From: Burkholderiales bacterium
GTDB taxonomy: Bacteria > Pseudomonadota > Gammaproteobacteria > Burkholderiales > Burkholderiaceae_C
Length of the DNA: 64,000 bases
Reading direction: 5' to 3'
Assembly (NCBI GenBank): GCA_016185015.1
Contig: JACPOI010000015.1
Coordinates: 1-64,000 of the forward strand
This document shows, piece after piece, positions 1 through 8,018 of the stretch. A program made the position numbers and the translations under genes. The notes under the pieces are model-generated. The model saw only the letters and a list, made by a program, of their open reading frames with translations, was not told the DNA's origin and ran no database searches. Position 1 is the stretch's first letter; the number at the start of each line of letters is the position of its first letter.

Positions 1-53
1 CTACGGGCTACGCCCTTCGCAGCCTGTGCCCGCAGCTGCATCCTCATGTCCAT
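1..53 (-). CDS. Start of a possible transposase, cut by the window edge
   Basis: A reverse-strand frame opens with ATG at 53-51 and runs off the left edge after 17 complete codons (begins M-D-M-R-M-Q-L-R, basic and Ala-rich). Its position directly inside the repeated element end suggests the N-terminus of a transposase or integrase, where a DNA-binding helix is expected. There is no clear Shine-Dalgarno sequence and the fragment is too short for a family assignment. Alternatively it is chance open sequence. Confidence 0.3.
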   Translation of the reverse strand, partial: MDMRMQLRAQAAKGVAR

Positions 54-65
54 CGTGATCTTGCA

Positions 66-111
66 CAGGGGACATCTCTAATTTGGACATCAGGGGACAT
101 TTCTAATTTGG
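66..111. repeat. Sub-terminal 21-bp direct repeat of the element end
   Basis: Two copies of a 21-bp motif beginning CAGGGGACAT and ending CTAATTTGG lie at 66-86 and 91-111. They differ at one base (C76 versus T101) and have a 25-bp period. Repeated motifs of this size near an element end usually serve as transposase binding sites. Confidence 0.6.
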
Positions 112-132
112 GTTGACACATCCAGGCGGCCA

Positions 133-165
133 GGGAACTGCCCCGGTAAAATCGGGGTAGTTCCC
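133..165. other. Strong hairpin between the element end and valS
   Basis: Bases 133-145 and 153-165 form a 13-bp stem with one G-T wobble around a 7-base A/T-rich loop. There is no T-run on either side, so it is not a standard intrinsic terminator. It may be a leader structure of valS or the remains of a terminator of a gene displaced by the element. Confidence 0.45.
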
Positions 166-177
166 AAACACCCCATG

Positions 178-203
178 GAACGGCGCCCTCGCGGGCGCCG
201 TTC
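178..203 (+). terminator. GC-rich perfect hairpin just before valS
   Basis: A perfect 10-bp stem (178-187 with 194-203, arms GAACGGCGCC/GGCGCCGTTC) with a 6-base loop ends 19 bases before the valS ATG. It is followed by a weak T-rich stretch. It could end an upstream transcript or act as a leader hairpin for valS. Confidence 0.4.
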
Positions 204-222
204 TTCATTTCCTGTCTGCACC

Positions 223-3105
223 ATGACCGACACCGTCCAGCAACCGGGCCTCAACAGCCTGTCCAAGTCCTTCGAACCCGCCGCCCTGGAGGCGCACTGG
301 GGCCCCGAATGGGAAAAGCGCGGTTACGGCCAGGCCGGTTTCCGCGGCACGGGCAAGGCCCAGGCCGGCGCGCCGTCCTTCGCCATCCAGCTGCCGCCGC
401 CCAATGTGACGGGCACGCTGCACATGGGCCACGCCTTCAACCAGACCATCATGGATTCGCTCACGCGCTACCACCGCATGGCGGGGGCCAACACGGTCTG
501 GGTGCCGGGCACGGACCACGCGGGCATCGCCACCCAGATCGTGGTGGAGCGCCAGCTGCAGGAACAGAAGATCAGCCGCCACGACCTGGGCCGCAAGAAC
601 TTCGTCGCCCGCGTCTGGGAGTGGAAGGAGCAGAGCGGCAACACCATCACCACCCAGATGCGCCGCATGGGCGACAGCGTGGACTGGAGCCGCGAGTACT
701 TCACCATGGACGACAAGCTGTCCAAGGTGGTGACCGAGACCTTTGTGCGCCTGTACGAGCAAGGCCTCATCTACCGCGGCAAGCGTCTCGTGAACTGGGA
801 CCCGGTGCTGCAGTCGGCCGTGTCGGACCTGGAGGTGGAGAGCGAAGAGAAAGACGGCTCGCTCTGGCACATCGCCTACCCGCTGGCCGATGGTTCGGGC
901 AGCCTGACCGTGGCCACCACCCGCCCCGAGACCATGCTGGGCGACGTAGCCGTGATGGTGCATCCCGAGGACGAGCGTTACAAGCACCTGATCGGCAAGA
1001 TGGTGACCCTGCCCCTGGTGGGCCGCCAGATCCCGGTGATTGCCGACGCCTATGTGGACAAGGAATTCGGCACCGGTGTGGTCAAGGTCACGCCGGCCCA
1101 TGACCCCAACGACTATCAGGTGGGCCAGCGCCACAAGCTGGAGCTGATCTGCGTGCTGACGCTGCAGGCCACCGTCAACGACAACGCGCCCGAGAAATAC
1201 CGCGGCCTGGACCGTTTCGTGGCGCGCAAGGCCATCGTGAAAGACCTGGAAGCCATGGGCGCGCTGGTGGAGACCAAGAAGCACAAGCTCATGGTGCCCA
1301 TCTGCACGCGCACGGGCCAGATCGTCGAGCCCATGCTGACGGACCAGTGGTTCGTGGCCATGAGCAAGGTCAGCGACCAGGACCCGACGGGCAAGAGCAT
1401 CGCGCAGAAGGCCATCGATGCCGTGGACAGCGGCGCGGTGAAGTTCGTGCCCGAGAACTGGGTCAACACCTACAACCAATGGATGAACAACATCCAGGAC
1501 TGGTGCATCTCGCGCCAGCTCTGGTGGGGCCACCAGATCCCGGCCTGGTACGACGAGGCTGGCAACGTGATCGTGGCACGCAATGAGGCTGAAGCGCAGG
1601 CCAAAGCCGGCGCGGGCAAGAAGCTCACGCGTGACGAGGATGTGCTAGACACCTGGTATTCGTCCGCGCTGGTGCCCTTCAGCACCATGGGCTGGCCCGA
1701 GCAGACCGAGGATTTCGACCTCTACCTGCCGTCGAGCGTGCTGGTCACGGGCTACGACATCATCTTCTTCTGGGTCGCCCGCATGATCATGATGACGACC
1801 CACTTCACGGGCAAGGTGCCCTTCAAACATGTCTACATCCACGGCCTGGTGCGCGATGCCCAGGGTCAGAAGATGAGCAAGTCCGAGGGCAATGTGCTGG
1901 ACCCGGTGGACCTGATCGACGGCATCGCGCTCGCCCCCCTGCTGGACAAGCGCGTGGTCGGCCTGCGCAAGCCCGAGACCGCGCCCCAGGTGCGCAAGAA
2001 CACCGAGAAGGAATTCCCCAGCGGCATCCCCGCCTTCGGTGCCGATGCGCTGCGTTTCACCTTCGCCTCCCTGGCCTCGCTGGGCCGCAACATCAACTTC
2101 GACAGCAAACGCTGCGAGGGCTACCGCAATTTCTGCAACAAGCTCTGGAACGCCACGCGTTTCGTGCTGATGAACTGCGAGGGCCATGACTGCGGCCTGG
2201 AAGAGCACACGAAGGAGCACTGTGTGCCTGGCGGTCCCTTCCACGGCTACCTGAGCTTCAGCGCCGCTGACCGCTGGATCGTCTCGCTGCTGCAGCAGGT
2301 CGAGGCCGAGGTGGCCCAGGGTTTTGCCGACTACCGGCTGGACAACGTCGCCAACACCATCTACGACTTCGTCTGGAACGAGTTCTGCGACTGGTACCTG
2401 GAAATCGCCAAGGTGCAGATCAACACCGGCGACGCGGCACAGCAGCGCGCCACGCGCCGCACCCTGATCCGCACGCTGGAGACCATCCAGCGCCTGGCGC
2501 ACCCGCTGATCCCCTTCATCACCGAGGAGCTGTGGCAGAAGGTGGCGCCCGTGGCCGGCCGGGCTGGTGAGTCGGTGAGCGTGGCCGCCTACCCCGTGAG
2601 CCAGCCCGAGCGCATCGACGCCGCAGCAATGGCCGAAGTCGCCCGCCTGCGCCAGTTCGTCGACGCCTGCCGCAACCTGCGTGGCGAGATGAATGTCTCG
2701 CCGTCCACCCGCCTGCCGCTGTACGCCGTGGCCACCAGCGCCAGCGAGACGGCTTTCCTGGAGCAGTGGGCACCGGTGCTGCAGGCCCTGGCCAAGCTCA
2801 GCGAAGTCAAGGTCTTCAAGTCCGAGGCCGAGTGGGCGGCAGCCGCCCAGGCCGCACCCGTGGCCGTGGTCGGCGAAGCCCGCTTGTGCCTGCACATGGA
2901 AGTGGATGTGGCCGCGGAGAAGCTGCGCCTGGGCAAGGAAGCCACGCGCCTGGAAGGCGAGATCGCCAAGGCCAAGGGCAAGCTCTCCAACGAGGCGTTT
3001 GTGGCCAAGGCGCCGCCGGCGGTGATCGAGCAGGAGAACAAGCGCATGGCTGATTTCACAGCCACGCTGGCCAAGATCCGGGACCAGCTGGCCCGTTTGA
3101 ACTGA
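223..3105 (+). CDS. valS: Valyl-tRNA synthetase
   Basis: This cytoplasmic class I aminoacyl-tRNA synthetase charges tRNA-Val. The 960-residue length fits bacterial ValRS. The ATP-binding HIGH-type motif appears as HMGH near residue 68 and the KMSKS motif near residues 549-553. Between them lies the large editing insertion, recognisable by the [13 protein letters not shown] stretch that removes mischarged threonine. An anticodon-binding helical domain follows. The C-terminal 65 residues are charged and heptad-like ([20 protein letters not shown]), the coiled-coil arm normal for ValRS. The ATG at 223 is chosen because homologues start close to this point; an in-frame ATG at 175 would place a GC-rich hairpin inside the coding region. 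galU follows after 25 bp. Confidence 0.96.
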   Translation: MTDTVQQPGLNSLSKSFEPAALEAHWGPEWEKRGYGQAGFRGTGKAQAGAPSFAIQLPPPNVTGTLHMGHAFNQTIMDSLTRYHRMAGANTVWVPGTDHAGIATQIVVERQLQEQKISRHDLGRKNFVARVWEWKEQSGNTITTQMRRMGDSVDWSREYFTMDDKLSKVVTETFVRLYEQGLIYRGKRLVNWDPVLQSAVSDLEVESEEKDGSLWHIAYPLADGSGSLTVATTRPETMLGDVAVMVHPEDERYKHLIGKMVTLPLVGRQIPVIADAYVDKEFGTGVVKVTPAHDPNDYQVGQRHKLELICVLTLQATVNDNAPEKYRGLDRFVARKAIVKDLEAMGALVETKKHKLMVPICTRTGQIVEPMLTDQWFVAMSKVSDQDPTGKSIAQKAIDAVDSGAVKFVPENWVNTYNQWMNNIQDWCISRQLWWGHQIPAWYDEAGNVIVARNEAEAQAKAGAGKKLTRDEDVLDTWYSSALVPFSTMGWPEQTEDFDLYLPSSVLVTGYDIIFFWVARMIMMTTHFTGKVPFKHVYIHGLVRDAQGQKMSKSEGNVLDPVDLIDGIALAPLLDKRVVGLRKPETAPQVRKNTEKEFPSGIPAFGADALRFTFASLASLGRNINFDSKRCEGYRNFCNKLWNATRFVLMNCEGHDCGLEEHTKEHCVPGGPFHGYLSFSAADRWIVSLLQQVEAEVAQGFADYRLDNVANTIYDFVWNEFCDWYLEIAKVQINTGDAAQQRATRRTLIRTLETIQRLAHPLIPFITEELWQKVAPVAGRAGESVSVAAYPVSQPERIDAAAMAEVARLRQFVDACRNLRGEMNVSPSTRLPLYAVATSASETAFLEQWAPVLQALAKLSEVKVFKSEAEWAAAAQAAPVAVVGEARLCLHMEVDVAAEKLRLGKEATRLEGEIAKAKGKLSNEAFVAKAPPAVIEQENKRMADFTATLAKIRDQLARLN

Positions 3106-3130
3106 CATATTTCGCAGGGAGAATCGGGGC

Positions 3131-4012
3131 ATGACGCAAAAAATCAAAACCGCCGTTTTCCCTGTCGCCGGTCTGGGCACGCGTTTCCTGCCCGCCACCA
3201 AGGCAGCGCCCAAGGAGATGTTGCCCGTCGTTGACAAGCCGCTGATCCAGTACGCGGTGGAAGAGGCCTATGCGGCCGGCATCCGCCACATGGTCTTCGT
3301 GACCGGGCGCAACAAACGCGCCATTGAGGACCATTTCGATACCGCCTACGAGCTGGAAAGCGAGCTGGAGCAGGCCGGCAAGCAGGCGCTGCTGGACTTG
3401 GTGCGTTCGGTGCAGCCGGACGACATGCTGTGCTCCTACGTGCGCCAGCCGCGCGCCCTGGGCCTGGGCCATGCCGTGCTGTGTGCCGAGCACCTGACCG
3501 AAGGGGCGCCCTTTGCCGTGCTGCTGGCTGACGACCTGATGATGGGTCCGCCGGGTGGCCAGCCGGTGCTGGCGCAGATGGCCGATGTGTTCCACAAAAC
3601 AGGCAATTCCGTGATCGCCGTGCAGGAAGTGCCGCTGGATCAGGTGCGCCGCTACGGCATCGTGGCTGGCACGGCCGATGGCGAGCGCCTGCTCAAGATC
3701 AGCCACATGGTGGAGAAACCGGCGCCTGACAAAGCCCCTTCCCGCCTGGCCGTGGCCGGTCGTTACATCCTCACCCCGGCGGTGTTTGACCAGATCCGCC
3801 AGCAACCGCGCGGCGCCGGTGGCGAGATCCAGCTGACCGACGGCATTGCCGGTCTGCTCAAGCATGAAGCCGTGCACGCCTACACCTATGCGGGCAAGCG
3901 CTACGACTGCGGCAGCAAGGAAGGTTTTCTGGAGGCTACGGTGGAACTGGCCCTGGCGCACCCCGAGGTGGGGGCGAGTTTCCGCGCGTATCTGAAGTCG
4001 CTCAAGGTCTGA
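3131..4012 (+). CDS. galU: UTP-glucose-1-phosphate uridylyltransferase
   Basis: GalU makes UDP-glucose from UTP and glucose-1-phosphate, feeding cell-surface polysaccharide and trehalose pathways. The 293 residues open with the nucleotidyltransferase signature [20 protein letters not shown]. They also carry the [13 protein letters not shown] sugar-nucleotide segment, an LADD metal-binding motif, and [11 protein letters not shown] followed by GRYILTP, all standard for GalU. The ATG at 3131 is preceded by GGGAGAATCGGGGC, which gives an acceptable ribosome site. It lies 25 bp after valS and may be co-transcribed. It converges on the TusA-like gene, 33 bp from its stop. Confidence 0.95.
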   Translation: MTQKIKTAVFPVAGLGTRFLPATKAAPKEMLPVVDKPLIQYAVEEAYAAGIRHMVFVTGRNKRAIEDHFDTAYELESELEQAGKQALLDLVRSVQPDDMLCSYVRQPRALGLGHAVLCAEHLTEGAPFAVLLADDLMMGPPGGQPVLAQMADVFHKTGNSVIAVQEVPLDQVRRYGIVAGTADGERLLKISHMVEKPAPDKAPSRLAVAGRYILTPAVFDQIRQQPRGAGGEIQLTDGIAGLLKHEAVHAYTYAGKRYDCGSKEGFLEATVELALAHPEVGASFRAYLKSLKV

Positions 4013-4045
4013 GCGCGGTCGCCCGCTGCAGGGCCGGCGGGGACC

Positions 4046-4276
4046 TTAACGGCGCTTGAGGACGTGGATGTAATCCTTGCCCTCGGTGGTCTGTTCCAGC
4101 AGTTCGTTGCCGGTCTGCTTGGCAAAAGCCACGAAATCACGGACCGAGCCTGCGTCGGTGGCCACGACCTTGAGAGTCTGGCCGCTGTTCATTTCCGACA
4201 GGGCTTTCTTGGCCTTGAGGATGGGCAGGGGGCAGTTCAGGCCGCGGGTGTCGAGTTCTCGGTCAGCGTTCATCAC
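4046..4276 (-). CDS. TusA-family sulfur carrier protein
   Basis: A 76-residue protein of the TusA/SirA/YeeD fold. The defining motif LDTRGLNCPLPILKAKKAL is present, with Cys15 in the Cys-Pro-x-Pro helix start that carries persulfide sulfur in TusA. The remainder (GQTLKVVATDAGSVRDFVAF) matches the two-layer alpha/beta core. Family members pass sulfur to tRNA thiolation, molybdenum cofactor or sulfur oxidation systems; which applies here cannot be told. The next genes on the strand are a Nudix hydrolase and cysM, so a loose link to cysteine/sulfur metabolism is possible but unproven. A second ATG directly after the first makes the start uncertain by one codon. Confidence 0.88.
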   Translation of the reverse strand: MMNADRELDTRGLNCPLPILKAKKALSEMNSGQTLKVVATDAGSVRDFVAFAKQTGNELLEQTTEGKDYIHVLKRR

Positions 4277-4303
4277 AAGTCCAGATTGGCTAATACAGCG
4301 ATT

Positions 4304-4870
4304 TTAAGCAATCCTGGATTCAGGGGGCGCTGAGGGGTCTGGCGAGGGGCGGGCCCACTCGATGAACTGGGGCTCATGGCCGCGTGAGCGCAGCCAGTCG
4401 GCCAGGGCGTAGCCGGTGCCGGCGGGCCAGCATTTGACCTTGTCGGGCGTGAAGAGCCGGTAGTCCACCAGCTCGAGCGAGAGCTTCACCTCACCTTCGC
4501 AGCGTGCGTGGTAGGCAATGATCACCTGGTTCATGCGCTGGAAGTCGTAGACGCCGATCAGGTGGATTTCGCGGGCCTGAAGGTTTGTTTCCTCCAGGAT
4601 CTCGCGGGCGATACCGTCCTGTGGCGTCTCGCCGGCCTCCATGAAACCAGTGATCAGCGCGTACATCTTGCCTTCCCAGGCGGCGTTACGTGCCAGCAGG
4701 ATCTGGCCCTGGTACTCGACCACGCCGGCGAGTACCGGCGTGGGGTTGTTCCAGTGCGTCCAGGTGCAGGCCGGGCAGCGCAGGCGCTCCTTCGGCCCCC
4801 CGTCTTCCAGCAGGGTGACGGGTGCCAGCGGTGTGGAACAGACCGGGCAGTAGCGATAGGCCTCGTTCAT
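4304..4870 (-). CDS. Zinc-ribbon Nudix hydrolase (NudC-like)
   Basis: A 188-residue hydrolase. The N-terminus carries a zinc ribbon with Cys8, Cys11, Cys32 and Cys35, as in NADH pyrophosphatases. The Nudix box at residues 75-97 is complete for catalysis (GFMEAGETPQDGIAREILEE), although the usual Gly after EE is Asn. Family members hydrolyse nucleoside diphosphates linked to another group, such as NADH or NAD-capped RNA; the substrate here is not determined. The ATG at 4870 is chosen because it directly precedes the zinc ribbon and the longer in-frame extension overlaps cysM. The cysM stop lies 11 bp upstream, so the two are probably co-transcribed. Confidence 0.88.
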   Translation of the reverse strand: MNEAYRYCPVCSTPLAPVTLLEDGGPKERLRCPACTWTHWNNPTPVLAGVVEYQGQILLARNAAWEGKMYALITGFMEAGETPQDGIAREILEETNLQAREIHLIGVYDFQRMNQVIIAYHARCEGEVKLSLELVDYRLFTPDKVKCWPAGTGYALADWLRSRGHEPQFIEWARPSPDPSAPPESRIA

Positions 4871-4881
4871 GGCCGGGCGCG

Positions 4882-5784
4882 TCAGGCCGGAAAGACGCCT
4901 GTGGACAGGTATCGATCGCCGCGGTCGCAGACGATGAAGGCGATGGTGGCGTTGGTCTCGCGTGCGGCGATCTGCTGCGCGACCCAGCAGGCCCCGGCGG
5001 CCGAGATGCCGGCAAAGATGCCTTCCTCGCGTGCCAGGCGCCGGCACATCTCCTCGGCGTCGTTCTGGCTCACATAGACCAGTTCATCCACAGACTTGGG
5101 ATCGTAGATCTTGGGCAGGTATTCCTCGGGCCATTTGCGGATGCCGGGAATGCGCGAGCCCTCGCTGGGCTGGGCGCCGATGATCTTGATCGCTGGGTTC
5201 TTTTCCTTCAGGAAACGGGACACACCGGTGATGGTGCCCGTGGTGCCCATGGCGCTGACGAAGTGCGTGATGCGCCCGTTGGTCTGCTCCCACAGCTCGG
5301 GGCCGGTGGTTTCGTAATGGATGCGCGGGTTGTCGGCATTGGCGAACTGGTCCAGCACGCGGCCTTTGCCGCTCTTTTCCATCTGCTCGGCCAGGTCGCG
5401 GGCGTACTCCATGCCGCCTGATTTCGGGGTCAGGATCAGCTCGGCGCCGAAGGCCTTCATGGTCTGGGCCCGCTCGATGGACAGGTCCTCCGGCATGATC
5501 AGCACCATGCGGTAACCCTTGATGGCGGCCGCCATGGCCAGGGCGATACCTGTGTTGCCCGAGGTGGCTTCGATCAGGGTGTCGCCGGGCTTGATGTCGC
5601 CGCGTTCCTCGGCGCGTTTGATCATGGACAGGGCCGGGCGGTCCTGGACCGAGCCGGCCGGGTTGTTGCCCTCGAGCTTGCCGAGGATGACGTTGCCGCG
5701 CGCGGCGTTATCGGTGGCGCCGATGCGTTGCAGGGCGACCAGCGGTGTCTTGCCGATGGCGTCTTCGATGGTGGGGTACTTCAT
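4882..5784 (-). CDS. cysM: Cysteine synthase B with PLP lysine replaced by glutamine
   Basis: The protein matches CysM, the PLP-dependent O-acetylserine sulfhydrylase type B, over its full 300 residues. It has the substrate loop EATSGNTGIALAMAAA, the phosphate-binding glycine loop AMGTTGTITGVS and the C-terminal CDRGDRYLSTGVF. The segment that should contain the Schiff-base lysine (NPAGSVKDR in E. coli CysM) reads NPAGSVQDR, with Gln47 encoded by CAG at 5646-5644. A one-base change from AAG would explain it. Without that lysine, normal PLP catalysis is not expected, so this is either a sequence error, a dead copy or a changed role. The ATG at 5784 gives the family length; the longer in-frame extension runs through the antisense of tRNA-Leu. 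Confidence 0.9.
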   Translation of the reverse strand: MKYPTIEDAIGKTPLVALQRIGATDNAARGNVILGKLEGNNPAGSVQDRPALSMIKRAEERGDIKPGDTLIEATSGNTGIALAMAAAIKGYRMVLIMPEDLSIERAQTMKAFGAELILTPKSGGMEYARDLAEQMEKSGKGRVLDQFANADNPRIHYETTGPELWEQTNGRITHFVSAMGTTGTITGVSRFLKEKNPAIKIIGAQPSEGSRIPGIRKWPEEYLPKIYDPKSVDELVYVSQNDAEEMCRRLAREEGIFAGISAAGACWVAQQIAARETNATIAFIVCDRGDRYLSTGVFPA

Positions 5785-5798
5785 GACCGCCACTGTGC

Positions 5799-5804
5799 CA
5801 TAAT
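5799..5804 (+). promoter_or_regulatory. Likely -10 element for tRNA-Leu
   Basis: CATAAT at 5799-5804 lies 20 bases before the mature tRNA start and is followed by a GC-rich stretch, as in stable-RNA promoters. No good -35 match is seen at 16-18 bp spacing. The site sits between the divergent cysM start codon and the tRNA. Confidence 0.4.
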
Positions 5805-5824
5805 TTCGGCCTTCTCTCCCTCTT

Positions 5825-5909
5825 GCCCGGGTGGTGAAATTGGTAGACGCAGGGGACTCAAAATCCCCCGCCGCAAGGCGTGCCGGTTCGATTCCGGCCC
5901 CGGGCACCA
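5825..5909 (+). tRNA. tRNA-Leu (anticodon CAA)
   Basis: The 85-base sequence folds as a type II tRNA. The acceptor stem is GCCCGGG (5825-5831) with CCCGGGC (5899-5905), discriminator A5906 and an encoded CCA at 5907-5909. The anticodon stem GGGGA/TCCCC encloses loop CTCAAAA with anticodon CAA at 5859-5861, reading UUG codons. A long variable arm (CGCCGCAAGGCG) marks the leucine class, and the T arm is GCCGG-TTCGATT-CCGGC. It is followed by two partial copies of its own 3' end. Confidence 0.97.
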
Positions 5910-6117
5910 CTTCCTTGAATACCTGACCGGTTTGAACTCGCGAGCCGGCACGACCAAGGCGGTATTGTTGAAGCGCGCTTCGCGCGCGGGTTCGATTCCG
6001 GCCCCGAGCACCATCCCATCGACTGGCAGCGCTGTTTCGTTCACGAGCCGGCATGCCCAAGGCGGGCAATGTTGACGCGCAGTTGCGTGCGCAGCTTCGA
6101 TTCCGGCCCCGGGCACC
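5885..6117 (+). repeat. Tandem copies of the tRNA-Leu 3' end
   Basis: The last 25 bases of tRNA-Leu (5885-5909) recur at 5989-6013 with one mismatch and at 6094-6117 with one internal mismatch, lacking the final A. The period is 104-105 bp. The spacers are also related: CGAGCCGGCA followed by CCAAGGCGG and a GTTGA-type segment appears in the first two units, and a weaker form follows the third. The 5' half of the tRNA is absent from the extra copies, so they are not tRNA genes. The organisation resembles the tyrT terminal repeats of E. coli, which also include the tRNA tail. Confidence 0.85.
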
Positions 6118-6177
6118 TTCTCTCCGAACACCTCATTGGCTCGTGAATCGGCACACCCAGGGCGCGGTGAGACGTTC

Positions 6178-7017
6178 TCAGTCGAACATATCGGGCTGCT
6201 GTTCGACCAGTTGGCCCCAGATGGTCTGGAAGTGCAGCCAGCCCAGGTACTCGCTGCCCACGTGCTCGCGGCTGTAGCGTGCCGTCTCGGGCGAGAGATG
6301 GATGGGCTTGGCGCCACTGGCTTCGACCACCAGTTGCTGCTTGCAGCAACGCTCCAGGGCGATGAACCAGAATGCGGCGGCTTCGATGCTGTGACGGCTG
6401 ACGGTGAACAGGCCGTGGTTCTGGTGGATGATGGCCTTGCCTTTGCCCAGCGCGCTGGCCACCCGGTGGCCGGCCTTCACCTCCACCACCACCTGGCCGG
6501 CTTCCTCGTTGACCACGTCGTGGTCCTCGAAGAAGGCAGCGGTGTCCTGGGTGATGGGGTCGAGCCGCTTGCCCAGCGAGGCGAAGGCCGTGCCGTAGAC
6601 CGTGTGCGCATGGCACATGGCCAGGATGTCGGGGTGCATTTCATGAACCGCCGCGTGCAGCACAAAGCCTGCGCGGTTGATGGCATGCCGCCCCTCCAGC
6701 ACGCGGCCGGAATGATCCGCCAGCACGAGGTTGGACACCTTGACCTGTGAGAAGTGCACGCACATGGGGTTGGTCCAGTAGAGCTCCGGATGTTCCGGGT
6801 CGCGGATGGTCAGATGCCCGGCCGAGCCGTAGTCGAACTTCTGCAGTGCAAAAGCGCGGCAAGCCGCGACCAGGCGCTCCTTGCGGTGCTGGCGCTCATC
6901 GGCGAAGTTGTCGAAGACGGGGATCTCGGGATAGATCAGACCCTCCTGCTCGGGCTGGTAGATCGAGACGCGCTCCTGCTTGCGCTGTGGGCTGGCAGGT
7001 TTGACTTTCATGTCCAT
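6178..7017 (-). CDS. Class II aldolase/adducin family protein
   Basis: A 279-residue protein of the zinc-dependent class II aldolase family (fuculose/ribulose-phosphate aldolase type). Visible signatures are the SAGHLTIRD segment that contacts substrate phosphate in the family, the zinc-ligand pair in CHAHTVYG, and a third histidine in HQNHGLFTV. Secondary metabolism members act as aldolases, epimerases or decarboxylases; the substrate cannot be read from the sequence. The start at 7017 is chosen because GGAGA lies eight bases before it; a second ATG is two codons further in. It is divergent from a LysR gene, the usual arrangement for a regulator and its target. Confidence 0.87.
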   Translation of the reverse strand: MDMKVKPASPQRKQERVSIYQPEQEGLIYPEIPVFDNFADERQHRKERLVAACRAFALQKFDYGSAGHLTIRDPEHPELYWTNPMCVHFSQVKVSNLVLADHSGRVLEGRHAINRAGFVLHAAVHEMHPDILAMCHAHTVYGTAFASLGKRLDPITQDTAAFFEDHDVVNEEAGQVVVEVKAGHRVASALGKGKAIIHQNHGLFTVSRHSIEAAAFWFIALERCCKQQLVVEASGAKPIHLSPETARYSREHVGSEYLGWLHFQTIWGQLVEQQPDMFD

Positions 7018-7086
7018 GACGAGGGTCTCCAAGTGTTTTGGTGCCCGCATGTTCCGGCATGCCCCCCGGGTTTGACAAGTGATGCC

Positions 7087-7106
7087 TGTTCATGGAAACA
7101 TGAACA
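7087..7106. promoter_or_regulatory. Inverted repeat between aldolase and LysR genes
   Basis: A perfect 8-bp dyad TGTTCATG-GAAA-CATGAACA lies in the 116-bp divergent intergenic region. A second, shorter dyad GCATG-N6-CATGC is at 7047-7062. LysR proteins bind such dyads between themselves and their targets, so this is the best operator candidate. The exact T-N11-A pattern is not met. Confidence 0.55.
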
Positions 7107-7133
7107 CAATTCATTTATATGGATATTGCATAA

Positions 7134-8018
7134 ATGAGAAAAATGCCGAATTTCGTGTTGCTGCGAGCCTTCGAAGCCGCAGCCCGGTGGGAGAGCTTCA
7201 CCCAGGCGGCGGAGGAATTGCACCTGACCCAGTCGGCCATCAGCCACCAGATCCGGGAGCTGGAGGAGCATTTCGGCCGGCAGCTGTTCCTGCGGCGTAA
7301 CCGCCGGGTCGAGCTGACGCCGGAGGGCCGGCGCCTGATGGAAACCCTGTCGCGCGTCTTCGATGCCATCGAGGTGGCCTGCAAGGAGGTGCGCCTTGCG
7401 CCCAAGGCCCAGGTGCTGGCCCTGCACTGCTCGCCCAGTTTTGCGGTGAACTGGCTGGGCCCCCGCCTGCCCCTGTTCATGAAATCGCACCCGGACACCA
7501 CCATCCGCATGACGTCCAGCTCCGACCCCATCGACCTGTCGCGCATGAAGGAGCTGGACATCGCGATTTCCTACGGGGAGCCGCCCAGGCGGGCGGAGGT
7601 CAGCGTGCTGCCGCTGGGCAAGGAGCGCATCGTGCCGCTGTGCGCGCCGGCGCTGCTGAAAAAGGGGGTGGCACCGGGCAAGCGGATCACGCAGCTGCCT
7701 CTGATCGATTCCCCCCTGAGCAAGGCGACCTGGGTCGACTGGTTCAGCCTGAACCGCCTGCAGATGCCAGATGCTCCCCGGTCCTCTTTCGACCGCGCGG
7801 CGCTGGTCATTTCGGCAGCGGTGGACCAGCTGGGCGTCGCGCTGGAAAGCACCCGTCTGGCCGAGCGGGCGCTGAAACGGGGCGAACTGGTCGAACTCGG
7901 CAGGCGCGAGTTCAAGGCCATTGAACAGGAGACGCATTTCGTCTACTTTCGCGCCAGCGAGGAGAGCCTGCCCAAGATCGCGCTGTTTCGCGACTGGCTG
8001 TTCCAGCAGATTGCCTAG
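7134..8018 (+). CDS. LysR-family transcriptional regulator
   Basis: A 294-residue regulator with an N-terminal winged helix-turn-helix (LRAFEAAARWESFTQAAEEL then LTQSAISHQIRELEEHFG, residues about 8-45) and a periplasmic-binding-protein-like effector domain. The helix-turn-helix style and FxRRNRRVELTPEG wing are closest to the GcvA-type group. It probably controls the divergent class II aldolase gene. The first ATG (7134) is used; another is three codons in. Its stop codon overlaps the stop of the converging SDR gene by four bases. Confidence 0.92.
   Translation: MRKMPNFVLLRAFEAAARWESFTQAAEELHLTQSAISHQIRELEEHFGRQLFLRRNRRVELTPEGRRLMETLSRVFDAIEVACKEVRLAPKAQVLALHCSPSFAVNWLGPRLPLFMKSHPDTTIRMTSSSDPIDLSRMKELDIAISYGEPPRRAEVSVLPLGKERIVPLCAPALLKKGVAPGKRITQLPLIDSPLSKATWVDWFSLNRLQMPDAPRSSFDRAALVISAAVDQLGVALESTRLAERALKRGELVELGRREFKAIEQETHFVYFRASEESLPKIALFRDWLFQQIA

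Larger units (their letters stand above)
1..118. mobile_element. Terminal part of an insertion-sequence-like element
   Basis: The first 118 bases look like one end of an insertion sequence. The outer end on the reverse strand begins TGTCAACCC (plus-strand end at 118), followed by two near-identical 21-bp repeats. A short reverse-strand reading frame then starts at 53 and leaves the window. Terminal TG/CA dinucleotides with repeated sub-terminal motifs are typical of IS21-type elements, but the family is inferred, not proven. The other end and most of the transposase lie outside the window. The element ends about 105 bp before the valS start. Confidence 0.5.

Noticed and set aside
175-222. Longer ValRS start at 175
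   Set aside because: The extra 16 residues ([16 protein letters not shown]) are encoded by a perfect hairpin and do not resemble ValRS N-termini.
5989-6117. Additional tRNA genes after tRNA-Leu
   Set aside because: Only the T arm and acceptor 3' strand are repeated; D arm, anticodon arm and 5' acceptor strand are missing.
5781-6317. Open reverse-strand frame with GAGIEPA- and PGPESNRH-like words across the tRNA-Leu region
   Set aside because: These words are the antisense of tRNA T-arm and acceptor sequences and are well-known false proteins. The frame only exists because of the tRNA-tail repeats.
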